From: Notospermus geniculatus
Lineage: Eukaryota > Nemertea > Pilidiophora > Heteronemertea > Lineidae
Length of the DNA: 64,000 nt
NCBI GenBank assembly: GCA_002633025.1
Contig: NMRB01000801.1
Location: forward strand, 140,191-204,190
Direction of reading: 5' to 3'
This document shows, in pieces, positions 12,025 through 24,700 of the stretch. Position numbers and translations under genes: made by a program. Under the pieces are notes generated by a model. That model saw only the letters and a list, made by a program, of their open reading frames with translations. It was not told where the DNA came from and ran no database searches. How positions within the stretch are numbered: the stretch's first letter is position 1; each line of letters begins with the position of its first letter.

Positions 12025-12151
12025 AGGGCCGTATTCAAGAAGCTTCCTTAAGTGTAAGGTCGAAGGTCGACCTTAATCTTTTATATTCTACCCTGCAAAC
12101 AATAGCTAAAGGTCGACCTCACACTTAAGGAAGCTTCTTGAATACGGCCCT
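12025..12151. mobile_element. 127-bp TIR element, GGGCCGTATTC family
   Basis: AGGGCCGTATTCAAGAAGCT and AGCTTCTTGAATACGGCCCT are perfectly complementary. The pairing continues through TCCTTAAGTGT..AGGTCGACCTT to a loop at about 12080-12105. Confidence 0.9.
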
Positions 12152-12511
12152 AATTACTTCATCGACTTGGATTTTTTGTACGATTTTTTGAGAGAGGGGC
12201 CGAGCAAATAAGATGTTCTGCTGCTTGGGGTATTTTCGCTGTAACAGCACAGAAATAAACCAAACTTGGTAGGGTGGTTATGCTGGGGCTTAGCTACATT
12301 CTGATAGCTTCTGGTGTCTGATAATGTAATAATTAGCAGAACAATAGAGACTCCATTGGTCTGCGATATGCTTGGATTATTTTCGCCATAACTGCACAGA
12401 ATTCATTCAAACTTGGTAGGGTGGTAAAGCTCGGGCTGTGCTACACCCTGATAGCATCCGCTGGCTGGTTATGTAATCACTGTGCTTTATGCTTGGGGTA
12501 TTTCCGCCATA

Positions 12512-12708
12512 CTGTAAACCGTGAAATTTTTGCGTGCGTTTTATTTTCGCAGTCATGGGCCGAAACGCGAACCTAAACAGCACGAAAATACAAACCCTAA
12601 TGCATTTTCCATTGAATGATGAAGGTCAACGTGGAAATTAGTCTTCAGGGTTTTCAAAAATGATAAATTCACCAACTTTTAGTGTCGCGAAAATGTCACG
12701 GTTTACAG
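12512..12708. mobile_element. TA-flanked MITE, CTGTAAACCGTGAAA TIR
   Basis: The left TIR CTGTAAACCGTGAAATTTTT and right TIR AAATGTCACGGTTTACAG are flanked by TA on each side (12510-12511 and 12709-12710). That is the signature of Tc1/mariner-type target duplication. The inside carries GCG-rich AAATTTTCGC-like motifs. About 197 bp, no coding capacity. Confidence 0.85.
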
Positions 12709-13344
12709 TAACTGCACAGAATTCGTTCAAATTTCACGCAAAGGACCAGGCCAGATAGCGAAGCTGCTGATATCTCAGTTGGTTCAACTTCGCCCAAATT
12801 TATCTATACCCCAAGAAAAATTATAGAAAAAATAGAAAATACCTGTCAATTGCAATTGCACGTCTTTGGCTTCATTTAATGACTTTTAATCGAAATGTCC
12901 AGAGATTGAAAAATATTGGCAAAATATCACGAAGATATCAAATTTCAAAATATCATGAAAAACCTAACTTTCGAAAATTTCAGATATCTGATTCGAAATC
13001 GATTTCATATCATACAACCTTATCGTGGAACCTTTGCGGCATAATTTTGAAAAACTGCATTATTTTGATGCCTTTTTCTTCATTTTTTGCCATTTATTCA
13101 AATTACTGTCTCATATGATTGAACTAGTCAGGAGAATTGGGTGGAATCTTTTTTTTATTGGACTATGTGGGCCTGATGGCATTGGATTTTTTTCAAAATT
13201 CTTGAAATTATGAAAGTATCAAATGTGAAAATTCAATTTTTGAAAACTTTCTTTACTGCAATTTTTAGAATTGAGATGATATGATGTCGATTTCGAATCA
13301 AATATATGAAATTTTAAAAAGTTCGTTTTTTCATGATTTGTGTA

Positions 13345-13523
13345 CTGTAAACCGTGAAATTTTCGCAGCGCTAATTGTTCGCGATTTTTGCACTTCGCAA
13401 ATTCGCCAAGAATAAATTTCGCGATAATGGCCCTTGCGGTTCGGAAATGTTTAAGACCCAGCGATTTTCGCACGATTTAAGTTCGCGAAAATGAAACTCT
13501 CACGAAAATTTCACGGTTTACAG
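13345..13523. mobile_element. TA-flanked MITE, CTGTAAACCGTGAAA TIR, second copy
   Basis: The termini CTGTAAACCGTGAAATTTTC and GAAAATTTCACGGTTTACAG are perfect complements, flanked by TA at 13343-13344 and 13524-13525. The inside has repeated TTCGCG blocks. Same family as 12512-12708 but only about 179 bp. Confidence 0.88.
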
Positions 13524-13752
13524 TATGTGTATTTTCTAAACATTTTTCCTATAATTTTTCATGGGGTATCTTGATGAGCATTCGAGAATGCGTGCGTCTT
13601 GAATCAACCAATCAACAACAAGAGGTATATTTGTACATGTTATTTATTTCTCTACATCACGAAGATGGTCATTACACTTACGCAGTTTTCAGACTCTACA
13701 CACCATGATCTCAGTTAGGCTGTTTTCTCACTCACACAAAGGTCAAGAGATA

Positions 13753-13979
13753 CTGTAAAGCAAGATAATTTCGCAGCTGGAAATTTTCGCGAATCATGAA
13801 TTATAGACATATTTGCGGCAGGATATTTTCGCGAGTCTCTGCCATTTTTTCAGTTTTTCTTCACTGACCATATTTATCACTTGCATGTATTTATATTCGC
13901 AACAGGACATTTTCGCGACTCATACACTCTCGCGAAATTCGCGAAAATTTCCTGCACGCGAAATTTTCCTGCTTTACAG
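13753..13979. mobile_element. TA-flanked MITE, CTGTAAAGCA TIR variant
   Basis: The termini CTGTAAAGCAAGATAATTTCGC and GCGAAATTTTCCTGCTTTACAG are flanked by TA at 13751-13752 and 13980-13981. It shares the outer CTGTAAA and the TTTTCGCG interior with the two preceding elements but has diverged subterminal sequence. Confidence 0.85.
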
Positions 13980-14082
13980 TAGATTAAGAAAGAAAAACAT
14001 CAGTCACATTCAGGCTTTCAAAAGACAAGATCACTGCCGTACAGTCTGGTTTTCTTCAGACAAAAATTGCAGCCGAACAGAT

Positions 14083-14229
14083 AGGGCCATATTCATAAAG
14101 GGTGATCATCACGCAATTAAGACTTAGACGCGTGTAACTTCACTAAATGCACACACTTCCACCATGCATACGACGAAGTTACATGGTACATGTATCTAAG
14201 TCTTAAACACCCTTTTTGAATTTGGCCTT
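14083..14229. mobile_element. TIR element, GGGCCATATTC family
   Basis: Left AGGGCCATATTCATAAAGGG pairs with right CCCTTTTTGAATTTGGCCTT. Inner arms AATTAAGACTTAGA and TCTAAGTCTTAAAC pair as well. It is directly followed by the minisatellite below. Confidence 0.75.
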
Positions 14230-14234
14230 TAGTC

Positions 14235-14700
14235 TTCTATAGACAGAACCGTGAATACAGTACAGCTTACACTGCCATAGAGTTTGCATTTCTACAGTAC
14301 AGGTTCCTATAGACAAGAACACTACCATAAACTCCAGCATTCTATAGAGAACACTGCCATACAGTAGGGTTTTCGAAAGACAAGAACACTACAGTAGGGT
14401 TTTCGATAGACAAGAACACTGCCATATAGTCCGGCATTCTTTTGACAAGAACACTGCCATACAGTTGGGCTTCCTATTGGCAAGAACACTGCCATACCAC
14501 ATGGCTTTCTACAGACAAGATGACTGCCAGTCCAACTTTCTATAGACAAGAACACTGCCATAAAGTCAGGCAATCATCTATAGACAAGATAACTGCCATA
14601 TAGTCTTGCTTTTTATCGACAAGAACACCACGATACTCTATCCGACTTTCTATAGACAATAACACTGCCATAATCAGGCGTCCATATGATCAACATCTTG
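14235..14700. repeat. Degenerate minisatellite, unit about 35-46 bp
   Basis: There are about ten imperfect copies of TCTATAGACAAGAACACTGCC followed by ATACAGT plus a variable TTCGG.. spacer. Unit length varies. The open frame across it on the minus strand is repeat-driven and not credible as a gene. Confidence 0.8.
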
Positions 14701-15300
14701 CCTCAGACATTCTAAAACACCAACAGAGATTTGCAGGACACACGCGGTGGGAACCTCCCCAGTAATTCCTCGACCTAAAACCTATCTTGGTTTCAATCAT
14801 ACAGATTAGTGAAAGGTTATATCACATTCATTAGGCAGAACTTGCAAATGAAGTCAATAAACTGCACGGCTAACGAAAAGGAAACAAATTAAATAAAGAG
14901 AAAATTAAGAGGCAAAAAGTTTTGAGGGTGTTGAGTGCAGAACATGGCACTTCACCTTCCACTCAGTCAGTGTTCAGATTTCAGTCAACATTACAGGGAC
15001 CCGACATTACAGGGCCCAGAGGTCCACACGGCCTGACATACCTAAAGATCCACAGGGACTGAGATGTCATGAGGTCCACATAGCCTGACATATATGAAGC
15101 TGATCGCCAGTCGTGCTTCAAGTTTTACACACAGAATTCACACCTTTTGCGTCAAGCACTGACCAGCACAATGTTTGATACATGACTATATAATGTTTGG
15201 TTGTCATCTTAGAACATAAACTTCACTTGTCTATATGATATTCGTCATCAAAGAACATAAAGGTGACAATGAATGGAACTGAAGACATAAACATGATAAA

Positions 15301-15490
15301 TGTGACCCACTCCAGCAAAGTAGGCACATGTCGCAACCAAGGAAAGGGTTTGACCTTACAACACGATAGCTGAAATTTACATCTCTGCAGGCTGACAATA
15401 ATAGCGGACAGCAGCAATAACAGCTGAGTAAACTGATGACCAATGATGATCACCTGCGACAAGTGCCTGCTTTTGCTGGACTGGGTCACA
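15301..15490. mobile_element. TGTGACC TIR element, about 190 bp
   Basis: TGTGACCCACTCCAGCAAAG at the left and CTTTTGCTGGACTGGGTCACA at the right form the TIR. The interior is the reverse complement of the copy at 11389, with GCAACCAAGGAAAGGGTTTG near the left end. Confidence 0.85.
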
Positions 15491-15782
15491 TATCTTTAAA
15501 TCTGATAATCTACCAGACACCAGCCAATCTTCTGATTGCAAATCAATAAAGTTAATCCATCACGAAAGACTGCCTTGTGACTGGTTAACGGGGCCTAATT
15601 AAACTGTCAATCAAACACACTGAAATCACCAATCTAAATGTTGTTATTATGTACGTTGTATAAAATATACAAATTTACTGCTCTTACCATTACTACTGTG
15701 CGAACAGATGATCAGCTCAAAGTTGTTAATGTAAACAAAACAAACAAAATGGTTCCAGAACTTACACCAGTGATATTAGTTA

Positions 15783-15896
15783 GTTTTCACCACCGCCCGG
15801 TTAGACCAACGACTACGTTTATTGGTCGGGTTGCTCAGACAACAGAAAATTGTAACTAAATGTAGTCCTAGGTCTATCTGGGCGATTGCGAAAACT
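15783..15896. mobile_element. Foldback element with CCCGGTTAGACC arms
   Basis: GTTTTCACCACCGCCCGGTTAG pairs imperfectly with the right arm CTATCTGGGCGATTGCGAAAAC. GACTACGTTTA pairs with TAAATGTAGTC. The arm sequence CGCCCGGTTAG..GACTACGTTTAT recurs in the element nested at 20152-20267. Confidence 0.6.
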
Positions 15897-16065
15897 CTGT
15901 ATTTTGTTGTTGCCAAAAGACACAACAAACAAACAGAAAACAATCAGTTTACAGATATGATATCTCACACATTTCCTGTATTCAATGAAGATGACATAAT
16001 AAAGTAATTGTCGACTCGCTGGTCACTACACACAAGAAATGATCTGATAGCTGGATGGTGGAAAG

Positions 16066-16071
16066 TTTATT
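16066..16071 (-). terminator. Candidate poly(A) signal for HECTD1 (copy C side)
   Basis: AATAAA on the minus strand lies about 1.35 kb beyond the stop codon at 17416. It is the first clear signal I see downstream in copy C, but use of this site is not shown. It overlaps the end of an open minus-strand frame (16067-16330) of unknown meaning. Confidence 0.3.
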
Positions 16072-17104
16072 TGGTATAATCACATGACGAAACACAGGGC
16101 ACAAATTTGGTGAATCTGCCTGAGACGTCGTCTTTGACAGGAGACAGATGCAGGAAATCGTCAGGAGTCACTAACTGGATCAGAATTTGATCCTCTATAA
16201 ATGCATTTACCGGTGTCAAAGGTTGGTTATTAACTTCCACAAACACATTTTCAACCACAAAATACAGGAAACGTGCCTTCATCGGGGGAGACTTCTGAAC
16301 CAGCCTGTGGGTGAATATCTTTGACAGAGGTTTTCAGCTGAGGTACAGGTAGGTGGCGACTTCATGTTGTGGTCGGCATTTGAAAAGAACACAAGTTTGT
16401 AACCTTCATTTTATCCAGCTGCACGTTACGTGTCTTGAGGAATGGAATTCTGACCCGGGTCTTAAATGCTTTTAGCAACAGAATGCCTGATTCTGCTTAC
16501 TACTGAAGAGTTGATTGTGCACAAAATCAGTGTCCCCTATTCTCTATGATTGTGATGGGTTACAGGCCTTCTAATCCTACATCATCAGGACAAACTCAAG
16601 CAACAAAATCGAACACCACTCACGAAGAGAGTTAGCAAAATGTGTTGTAAACTTCCCAAGAAATGCAAAGCAAGCATAAAATATCATAGGCAACTATTTA
16701 TGGACTTCGGAAACTACTGCAGTCTTTGGTTATTGGTAATATATGGCGACAAGGACAGCGGGACCTATTCCAAAAGACAATGACCTAGTGGGGCAGGTAT
16801 CACATCTTGATATGAAGATCGCTGCCTTTTAATGTTCACAGAAGCTTTTTCTGAACTCGCGCTATCAGCCTTGAGCGTTGCGGTCATTCTGCCCCCCCTT
16901 TACACAGAATCCTTAGTATGTGCTAAAACCCACCATTAAATAGCAAGTCTGGGATATGACGGCCGTCAAAGTTTGTAGGATGCAATTACCGGTACTGATT
17001 ACCAGCAAGGACTCTTGGTGGCTGTGCGACAAGACTACCTAGTATACACTTGCAACATTTGAAGAAACACCCTTAGAGAGCTCTGAGCAAACAAGTTTCT
17101 TCAA

Positions 17105-17305
17105 ATATGTCACCCCGAGACAGCAAAATGAGTCGGAATGCGCACAGAAGAAGACCCAAGGTGAACGAACGGTTTGTTGATTTCAGCATCGTCTGCCCAT
17201 TGTGAAATTTGACTTCGTCCATTTCTGCAATTGTTCTCTGGTGCCATCTTGGGTCTTCTTTCTGGCGCATTCCGACTCATTTTGCTGTCACGGGGTCACA
17301 TATTT
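17105..17305. mobile_element. Foldback element, GTGACCCCGTGACAGC arms
   Basis: The arm GACAGCAAAATGAGTCGG..AGAAGACCCAAG and its complement CTTGGGTCTTCTTTCTGGCG..CCGACTCATTTTGCTGTC flank a loop of about 70 bp. A second copy sits at 23530-23727 in block D, in the same place relative to the HECTD1 stop codon, that is in the 3' UTR or flank. Confidence 0.8.
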
Positions 17306-17415
17306 TCTGTAAAATGCACCCTACAACAAAAATACAGATCAGAAGATGTCGTCTGCTCATGGTGGGTACTCACTAGATCAACCAAGTTACCCGCTTAGAC
17401 TTGGTAACCTATCCC

Positions 17416-18778
17416 TTAGTTAAGATGAAACCCTTTCTCCCTCGTAGCGGCCAGTAGACGTTCCCTCATGATCTCCTCCGAGGAATATTCCGGCAGTTTT
17501 AGATAATGGACACACGTGTTCACCGAAGGGAAACTCCCGTCGTTTCCGTCCACCTTCCTCACAACTGTTAACCGCGGGTAAAGATTAGCGAGGCCCCCTG
17601 GTGGCAGTGATGAACAACCCGTCGTGAACTGAAGGAATGATTTTCTTTCATCTCCGTTCATGTTGGTGAGGACGCTTACAAACCTCTGGAACCCAGGACT
17701 GCAAGAAAAAACAAGGGTAAGTATAAAACGTCAAATAGTCTAGGCCCTTTCCCTCATCAGTTTTACTTTGATTCCTTCAGTATCAGGAACTGAACCGATG
17801 ACCTCTTGGTCCCACATCTGACGGAGAACACCTGTGCCACCAGACTCTCTAAAGCCTGCACCACACCTGGCGATATCGCAAACAAGCAAAATCGGCTGTG
17901 TGCCTGGACAGTACTTGGAATTCTATTGCCAGTATTCGCCCAATGTCAAACAATACGAAAGACGATATCGCCTCGTCTGTGGTGGCTGGCAGAAGATCAA
18001 TGGCGAGTAGATCGCTTGCGGACTCCCCTAGTGTGCTGCTGGCTTAGTTTATCTAGAACAGAACTTACCTCTCCTTTGTGTAGCCAAGTTTCGGCTCCGT
18101 GTAGTTCAAGACATCATCCCGCGTCCACACAGGAGCCTGGTCGCCACAGATCATGGTCTGTAGCTCTCCAGGACTGAAGGAATACAGCTTTTCTATTGGG
18201 AATACTAGATCGAATCCAGCTGTGAAAGAAAGAGAATGTTGAAATAGTGTGATGAACCATGGTTATAACGTTGGCTGTCATTGTAAGCAAGGATGCACAA
18301 GTGAAGGCACAGCTCCGCGTGAGAATTCTTGAGTTGCCTCATGTACTCACCTCTGAATGCCTCCATCTGACGTCTGATGCCCGTGTTGAGAGATAACGCC
18401 AGACTTAGTTCTACGAACTCTTCCACATTATCAATGGTTACATCCTGAAAGAAAAATAATCACATCGTAAAGCAATAGGTGAGAGTGAGATGGGCATGGA
18501 ATGACAGAGCTTTTACACTTGAGAGTTTTGGTGTTCATAAACATACTTCAGTCAAAGTGTGATACTTATCTTTTGTGTTGAACAAAAGATAAGTGTCACA
18601 CTTAGACTTAAGTAGTTTTATGAATATGGGCCCAGGAGCTCTGAAGACAATACTGAGTGAATCACAAGATGATCTGGAGAACAGCTACGTGTATCTTACC
18701 TGATCTCCTCCGTTCAGTTTGAGATCAATCGCATCGAAAGTGAACACTTTGGAAGGAGGATTGTATTGGAACACAAGT
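17416..18778 (-). CDS. HECTD1: HECTD1 exons 38-35, copy C (HECT C-lobe)
   Basis: Exon 38 is 17416-17698 (stop TAA at 17416-17418), exon 37 is 18069-18219, exon 36 is 18351-18444 and exon 35 is 18700-18778. Lengths 283, 151, 94 and 79 nt match copy D exactly. Exon 38 carries the catalytic Cys (codon 17616-17614) in [12 protein letters not shown] and the conserved end [17 protein letters not shown]. As the copy distal to the gene body it lies downstream of the copy D stop codon, so if the tandem order is real it has no link to a promoter. I read it as the other allele. Confidence 0.9.
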
Positions 18779-21700
18779 CTGAAAGATGAGAAACACAGCT
18801 ATGAGTTGATTGTTAGAGCTGGCAGTCAGGATCAATTGAGGGCAGAACATTCTGTGGCATCCGTACCATCTGTATAAGGCTGGCTTTCCATTCAGGTGAT
18901 TTTCAAGCAGCAGACGCTCGAAAGCAGTTTGTTTTTGCAGCATTGATCACGGACAAAGGATGCGGCACTGCTCGAAAATCACGTGAATGGATTCTTAGCC
19001 TAACAGGATTGCATTTTGGGCATCAGTGACCCCCTACGACCAAAGGTGACGAAATAAAGAACTTTTTACGCCCATCTAAAACACCCAAGGTATCCTGAGG
19101 TAATCAGATGTTCCTAGGCCTCCACACAAGAGAATTTCAAGCTGCACTTGCGAGTAAGAATAATTTCTTCTTTTTCGGCCATGCTGCCTCCATACAATGG
19201 GCAAGTTTGAAAACCAGATCACGATCTGGCTATGTGTGGTGGGAGCGAGCAGCGACAACCCCTGATTACCTCAGAATGTCCCACGGATGTGTGACACTTA
19301 CCCCAGGTCCTCGAGGTGAATCTGTCCTGTACTATCCATCCTCAACGTTAAGTTCTCAATGAGATTCCTCTTCTCAGCTTCTGACGACTTGTCACCGAGA
19401 ATTGCACTTTTCCTATTCGATAACTCTTTCAACTGCCGTAAAAACTTAGCACGATGAGGGTTAATCTGTTCAAAGTCTTCAAAACATAACACACCGGAAT
19501 ACCATGGTGGAATAACAGAGTGTGATCGCTGGATGGGGTGAATGTCCATGTCCGTCGTCTCCTGGGATTCCTCCTCCCGCGACGTGAGCTCAATAAACTG
19601 CTGAGTAATATGACTACCGACCTCACCGCGACACATCATCTTCAAAAACGGACGCGACAGTGGAATGTCAACTAATCGAGAGTCTTGTATACTTTTCGCG
19701 AGGAACGTCCCCAGCGTATGAAACAGTCGTTCTGCCTGTTCTATCTCTGGTCCGTCCTGAGGAAGGGGGGCCGGGAATAGACCACATGATCTCTGGACGT
19801 AGTACCCCGGCGGCTTCACACCATGACCTATATCTACTTCTCTTTCAAGGTCATCATGGACCTCGTCGTCAGAGAGCCAAATTACCAGACTCTTCTTCTG
19901 GAATTCAGCAGCGATGAGAGCGAAGAATTCGAGCGTCGGACCGAGTCCTGTTCCTTCCTCATTTAGGAACTCAATCTGAAATGCAAGAAGGCAGAGTGTG
20001 ATTCGAATGACAGGTGTTAAATGTGACCCGATCTAGCAAAAGTAGGTGCTCGTTGCAACCGAGAAAATGGTTAACGGCCTTACAACGCAATACCTGAAAT
20101 GTACATCTCTGCAGGTTTACAATAGTAGTGAACAGCAGTGATAATAGAGAGCTTCTGCAAGCGCCCGGTTAGGCCATACGACTACGTTTATCTATTGTTT
20201 GGGTGCACTCACACTATAAACGTCGTCGTAGAGCCTAACCGGACGCTTGCAGAAGCTCACTAATAGTTGAGTAAACTGATGACCAGTGAGGATCACTTGC
20301 GACTGACACCTGCTTTTGCTGGAGCAGGTCACAAACGCCCCAATAGAGGCAGCTAATCAAATGGTAGTTAACTGTGGACTCGGTTTAAAGTTTCATACGA
20401 GTGGTAGTCCATGTATTGGTTTGTCACGCTCACCTCCAATATGGCCTTCCTCTCAGCATGATGTTTCATCATCTGATTCGCCCACTCTAACAGCTTCTCA
20501 CCCCTCGGAACCTTCACCCTCTCATGTTTCAGACGCCCGACGCGGAACTCGCTGCTGTCGTCCCTCCTCGGTGACGGACCACGATTCCTGTCCAATACGG
20601 CATCTCGTTTGTTCTGGAGCCAGACGATCGCCCTGGAATTAGAAAGGAACTAAATGTATATCGGACTCTTGGCAAATTCTGCCTTCTAACATCCACTTCA
20701 ATCAACCTGGATGATGAGCGTAAATGTCCCTTAAACTGGGATCCAATCACAAGACCTCATACTACTAAAGGCCCGTTTCCACTACCGCGGTGTCCGGCGA
20801 GTGGTGTGGTTTTCACAGGCTTTTGAAGAATCCTGCGATGGTTCAACAATACATGGCGTGTTAATTATCCCAATGCCTGTGAAAACTGTGTCGCTTGATG
20901 CCAACCGTGGTGGAAACCGCTGAAATGATAACAGGCCTTTATGCCCTCTCCGTCCTTCAATGCCAGGACCCATTACTCACCTCGATGCACCGAATGCGGT
21001 ACAGGAGAAGTAAAGCTGCCTCGTGTCAAACGGGAACAACATCGGACACCACTTGGTTAGTCTCTCACACCAATCAGGTAAGGCATTACTGGAGAGCACC
21101 AAAGGATCCTGAATCTGTTGGGCTAGTTTGTTAGTGATCTTCTTACTGGTGAACTCCTCTGGGGGTATATTGAAATGGGGAGTTTCAACTGAAATGGAAT
21201 AAAGACAGTAAGTCACAGTGGTGCAGTGGAAATATGTGGGCTTGTCACCTCTGTGGCAGTGGGTGCAGATGTCAGTTGGCTGAACTTGTCTACTGACAGA
21301 CAGCAGATATTCCTACAAACAGCGAATCTCTCTGACAGTACCTGCATTCTCAGCTCAGGCAGCCACATTTTCCGTCACCCGAAAACTTCTGTGGCAGCGT
21401 GTCAGATACAAATCTTACCGACTTGTTACAGCCAAATGTTGATGGCAGCACAGACAGTAAACCAGGTACCAGGATGATTTCCCCCTGTTTCACAAGATTT
21501 TACAATACTTTAGTCCTGGTTCACCAGATAAGACGCTCAGGTACGTCCATTTTTTGAGTTTCCGCGGCAACTTACACTCAACAAGTCCGTTTCCAGGATC
21601 CATAGATATTGCATAGAGTATCTGCAGCAGTTGTAGGACATCTTCAACATTACAACTGATCTCCGTGGCGACCGGGGTGTCTGTTTCGCTCAGTAATCGT

Positions 21701-24700
21701 TCCCTGGCGGCGCCCGCTTGGCGTGACAACGGGAGAGTCTTGGCAAACTCCTAGAAGAGAGAGGAAAAGACGGGCTGAAATGTTGTGGGTAACTTCAGTG
21801 AAGCTCAGTCTCTGATTTCTGCCAAGAGGAAGGTGGAATCTTGATGAACTCTGAACTCAAAATGTCATTTGTTCAGTAAAAGAACATCTTGACAAATCAA
21901 GGCCTACAGCCACTTCGCCCGCCGAGGAGGCTCAGCGAGGGTAGGAGTGATTTGAATGCTTGTCAGGACAAGACGGCAAAGACCTGAGTTGAATCTACCC
22001 ATTCTATTACTGACATTCAACAAGAAAAGCAGTGGTGCCCATTCGCTGAAAAGATTACACTGATGCTACATCAAGATCTTCAGATAGAGCTGATGATGGC
22101 CATGTCTGATAAAGGGATACTGGAATCACCGGGTTATGAGCCACGTATTGGTTTGTCTGGTTACTGCAAGGTGACATACCAATGGCATAGGTCAAGGACA
22201 ACTCTCAAGCCAGCAGCACACCAGACAATATCGCAAGTGTGCTCGCCACCGACCTTCTCAAAAGCCACAGCAGACTAGTCAGGAAGATTCCATGCATCGC
22301 TGTCTAGCTCACACCTGAGGTCAACAGCCGATTTTGCTCAGTGGCGATCAGATTACTTGCAATATCACCTGGTGAGCTGATGGCTTTAGAAATACAAATT
22401 CAGCTGCAGTTTGGAACCACAACTGAGATCAGCTGTTTACACAGACCAGCAAAGCATTTTGTTAAGGTTAGTATGGTGCTTCCAGTATCCCTTATTAGTC
22501 CAGTGCACTCCTAGGAGGGGTGAGAGCACATCTATTGCAGTGGTATAAATAAATTGAAAGCAAAAGTACCAGTCAGCTGGTTCACAATGAGTTAAGGGTA
22601 AACTAACAGATCCATGCTAGCTGATGTACAGCACTCGTCAAAACTACTGCCACATGACACTTTTCATGGATGATTCCTCGAGTCAACAGCATGCACTCTT
22701 TCATTTCCTCGGCAGGGACCTTATTCACAAAGCACCCGTAACTTTAAGGGCACACAAATCTTTTGTCAGGCTGATAGTAGACAACAGATTTCCCCAAAAG
22801 GACAATAATTTAATGCACTCTAAGTAACGAGAGCTTCGTGAAAAGGTCCCTGAACAGGAGTGAAAACCACCCAACTACAAACCTAGCACAGAGTGGGTTA
22901 ATATGGCAAATAAACAGAATTGTAACAGGTTAAAGTGTGAAAACATGCACCAGCCAACACATCCCATCCTAATCATACTGATACAGAATACACCAAGAAA
23001 ACATATTGATAATCTTATGATGTGAGAAAGCGTTAGGCCTGAGGGCAGGGTGGAAGGACAAGATATTGGGTCAGACAGGTGGGAACAATCTCATTTGACC
23101 TTTACGGCCGTGTGACCTTTATATCATCAACTGGGCATGCCTGACCTCATACTGGCATCATTACGTCACATTCACTTGTGATGTCTGAACCAAGTTTACG
23201 GCCGTCACCACCTTATGGATTGTCAGTACCTCAGCTATCGACTTTCTGAATAACAGCCTCATTCAGTAAGCGACTCACAATACAAGGCATAAATTCACCT
23301 CTCTTGGGAAAGTTTTTGGGTTATTCTCCCGGTACGACAAGGCCTGTGAGATGATCAGCTAAGCTAGACAAAACTGAACAACTGACACAATCAGAACCAC
23401 AGATAGCAGCAAATAGTGATCAACAAATGGTAACAGCAAGGACTCTTGGTGGCTGTGCAACAAGACTACCTGGTATACACTTGAAGAAACACCCTTAGAG
23501 AGCTCTGAGCAAACAAGTTTCTTCAAATATGTGACCCGTGACAGCAAAATGAGTCGGAATGCGCACAGAAGAAGACCCAAGGTGAACGAATGGTTTGTTG
23601 ATTTCATCTTTGTCTGCCCATTGTGAAATTTGACTTTGTCCATTTCTGCAATTGTTCTCTGGTGCCATCTTGGGTCTTCTTCCTGGCACATTCCGACTCA
23701 TTTTGCTGTCACGGGGTCACATACTTTCTGTAAAATGCACCCTACAACAAAAATACAGATCAGAAGATGTCGTCTGCTCATGCTGGGTACTCACTAGATC
23801 AACCATGTTACCCGCTAAGACTTGGTAACCTATCCCTTAGTTAAGATGAAACCCTTTCTCCCTCGTAGCGGCCAGTAGACGTTCCCTCATGATCTCCTCC
23901 GAGGAATATTCCGGCAGTTTTAGATAATGGACACACGTGTTCACCGAAGGGAAACTCCCGTCGTTTCCGTCCACCTTCCTCACAACTGTTAACCGGGGGT
24001 AAAGATTAGCGAGGCCCCCTGGTGGCAGTGATGAACAACCCGTCGTGAACTGAAGGAATGATTTTCTTTCATCTCCGTTCATGTTGGTGAGGACGCTGAC
24101 GAACCTCTGGAACCCAGGACTGCAAGAAAAACGGGGGTAAGAATAAAACGTCGAACCTATGACATCTTGGTCCCACATCTGATGGTGAACACCTGTGCCA
24201 CCAGACTCCCTAAAGCCTGCAGCACACCTGGCGATATCGCAAACAAGCAAAATCGGCTGTTGACGCCAAGTGTGCCTGGACAGTACCTGGAATTCTATTG
24301 CCAGTGTTCGCCCAATGTCAAACAATACGAAAGACAATATCGCCTCGTCTGTGGTGGCAAGCAGAAGATCGGTGGTGAGTAGATCGCTTGCGGAATTGCC
24401 TAGTGTCCTGATGGCTTAATTTATCTCGAGTAGAACTTACCTCTCCTTTGTGTAGCCAAGTTTCGGCTCCGTGTAGTTCAAGACGTCATCCCGCGTCCAC
24501 ACAGGAGCCTGGTCGCCACAGATCATGGTCTGTAGCTCTCCAGGACTGAAGGAATACAGCTTTTCTATCGGGAATACAAGATCAAATCCAGCTGTGAAGG
24601 AAAGAGAATAGGAATGGAGTGATGAACCATGTTTATAACGTTGGCTGTCAATGCTAAGCAAGGATGCACAAGTGAAGGCACAGCTCCGCGTGAGAATTCT

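Larger units (their letters stand above)
14701..16065. other. Intergenic DNA between two converging genes
   Basis: No gene is recognised apart from the two inverted-repeat elements listed at 15301 and 15783. It lies between the 3' end of the plus-strand unknown gene and the 3' end of minus-strand HECTD1. Confidence 0.5.
17003..23433. repeat. Tandem duplicate block C (HECTD1 exons 31-38 and 3' flank)
   Basis: This block aligns end to end with 23434-29445 (block D) in the same orientation. Exons are nearly identical, and introns differ by substitutions, short indels and one 312-bp insertion at 20022. The left limit is at CAGCAAGGACTCTTGG; the right limit is at GATCAACAAATGGTA. Outside the two blocks the flanks are unrelated. 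No N marks the C/D junction. Confidence 0.92.

Noticed and set aside
13813-14127. 104-codon plus-strand open frame
   Set aside because: It runs across a TA-flanked MITE and into a TIR element; composition follows the repeats.
14322-14573. Minus-strand open frame with recurring FRKPYCMAVF-like units
   Set aside because: The translation is the minisatellite read in one frame, with variable unit length.
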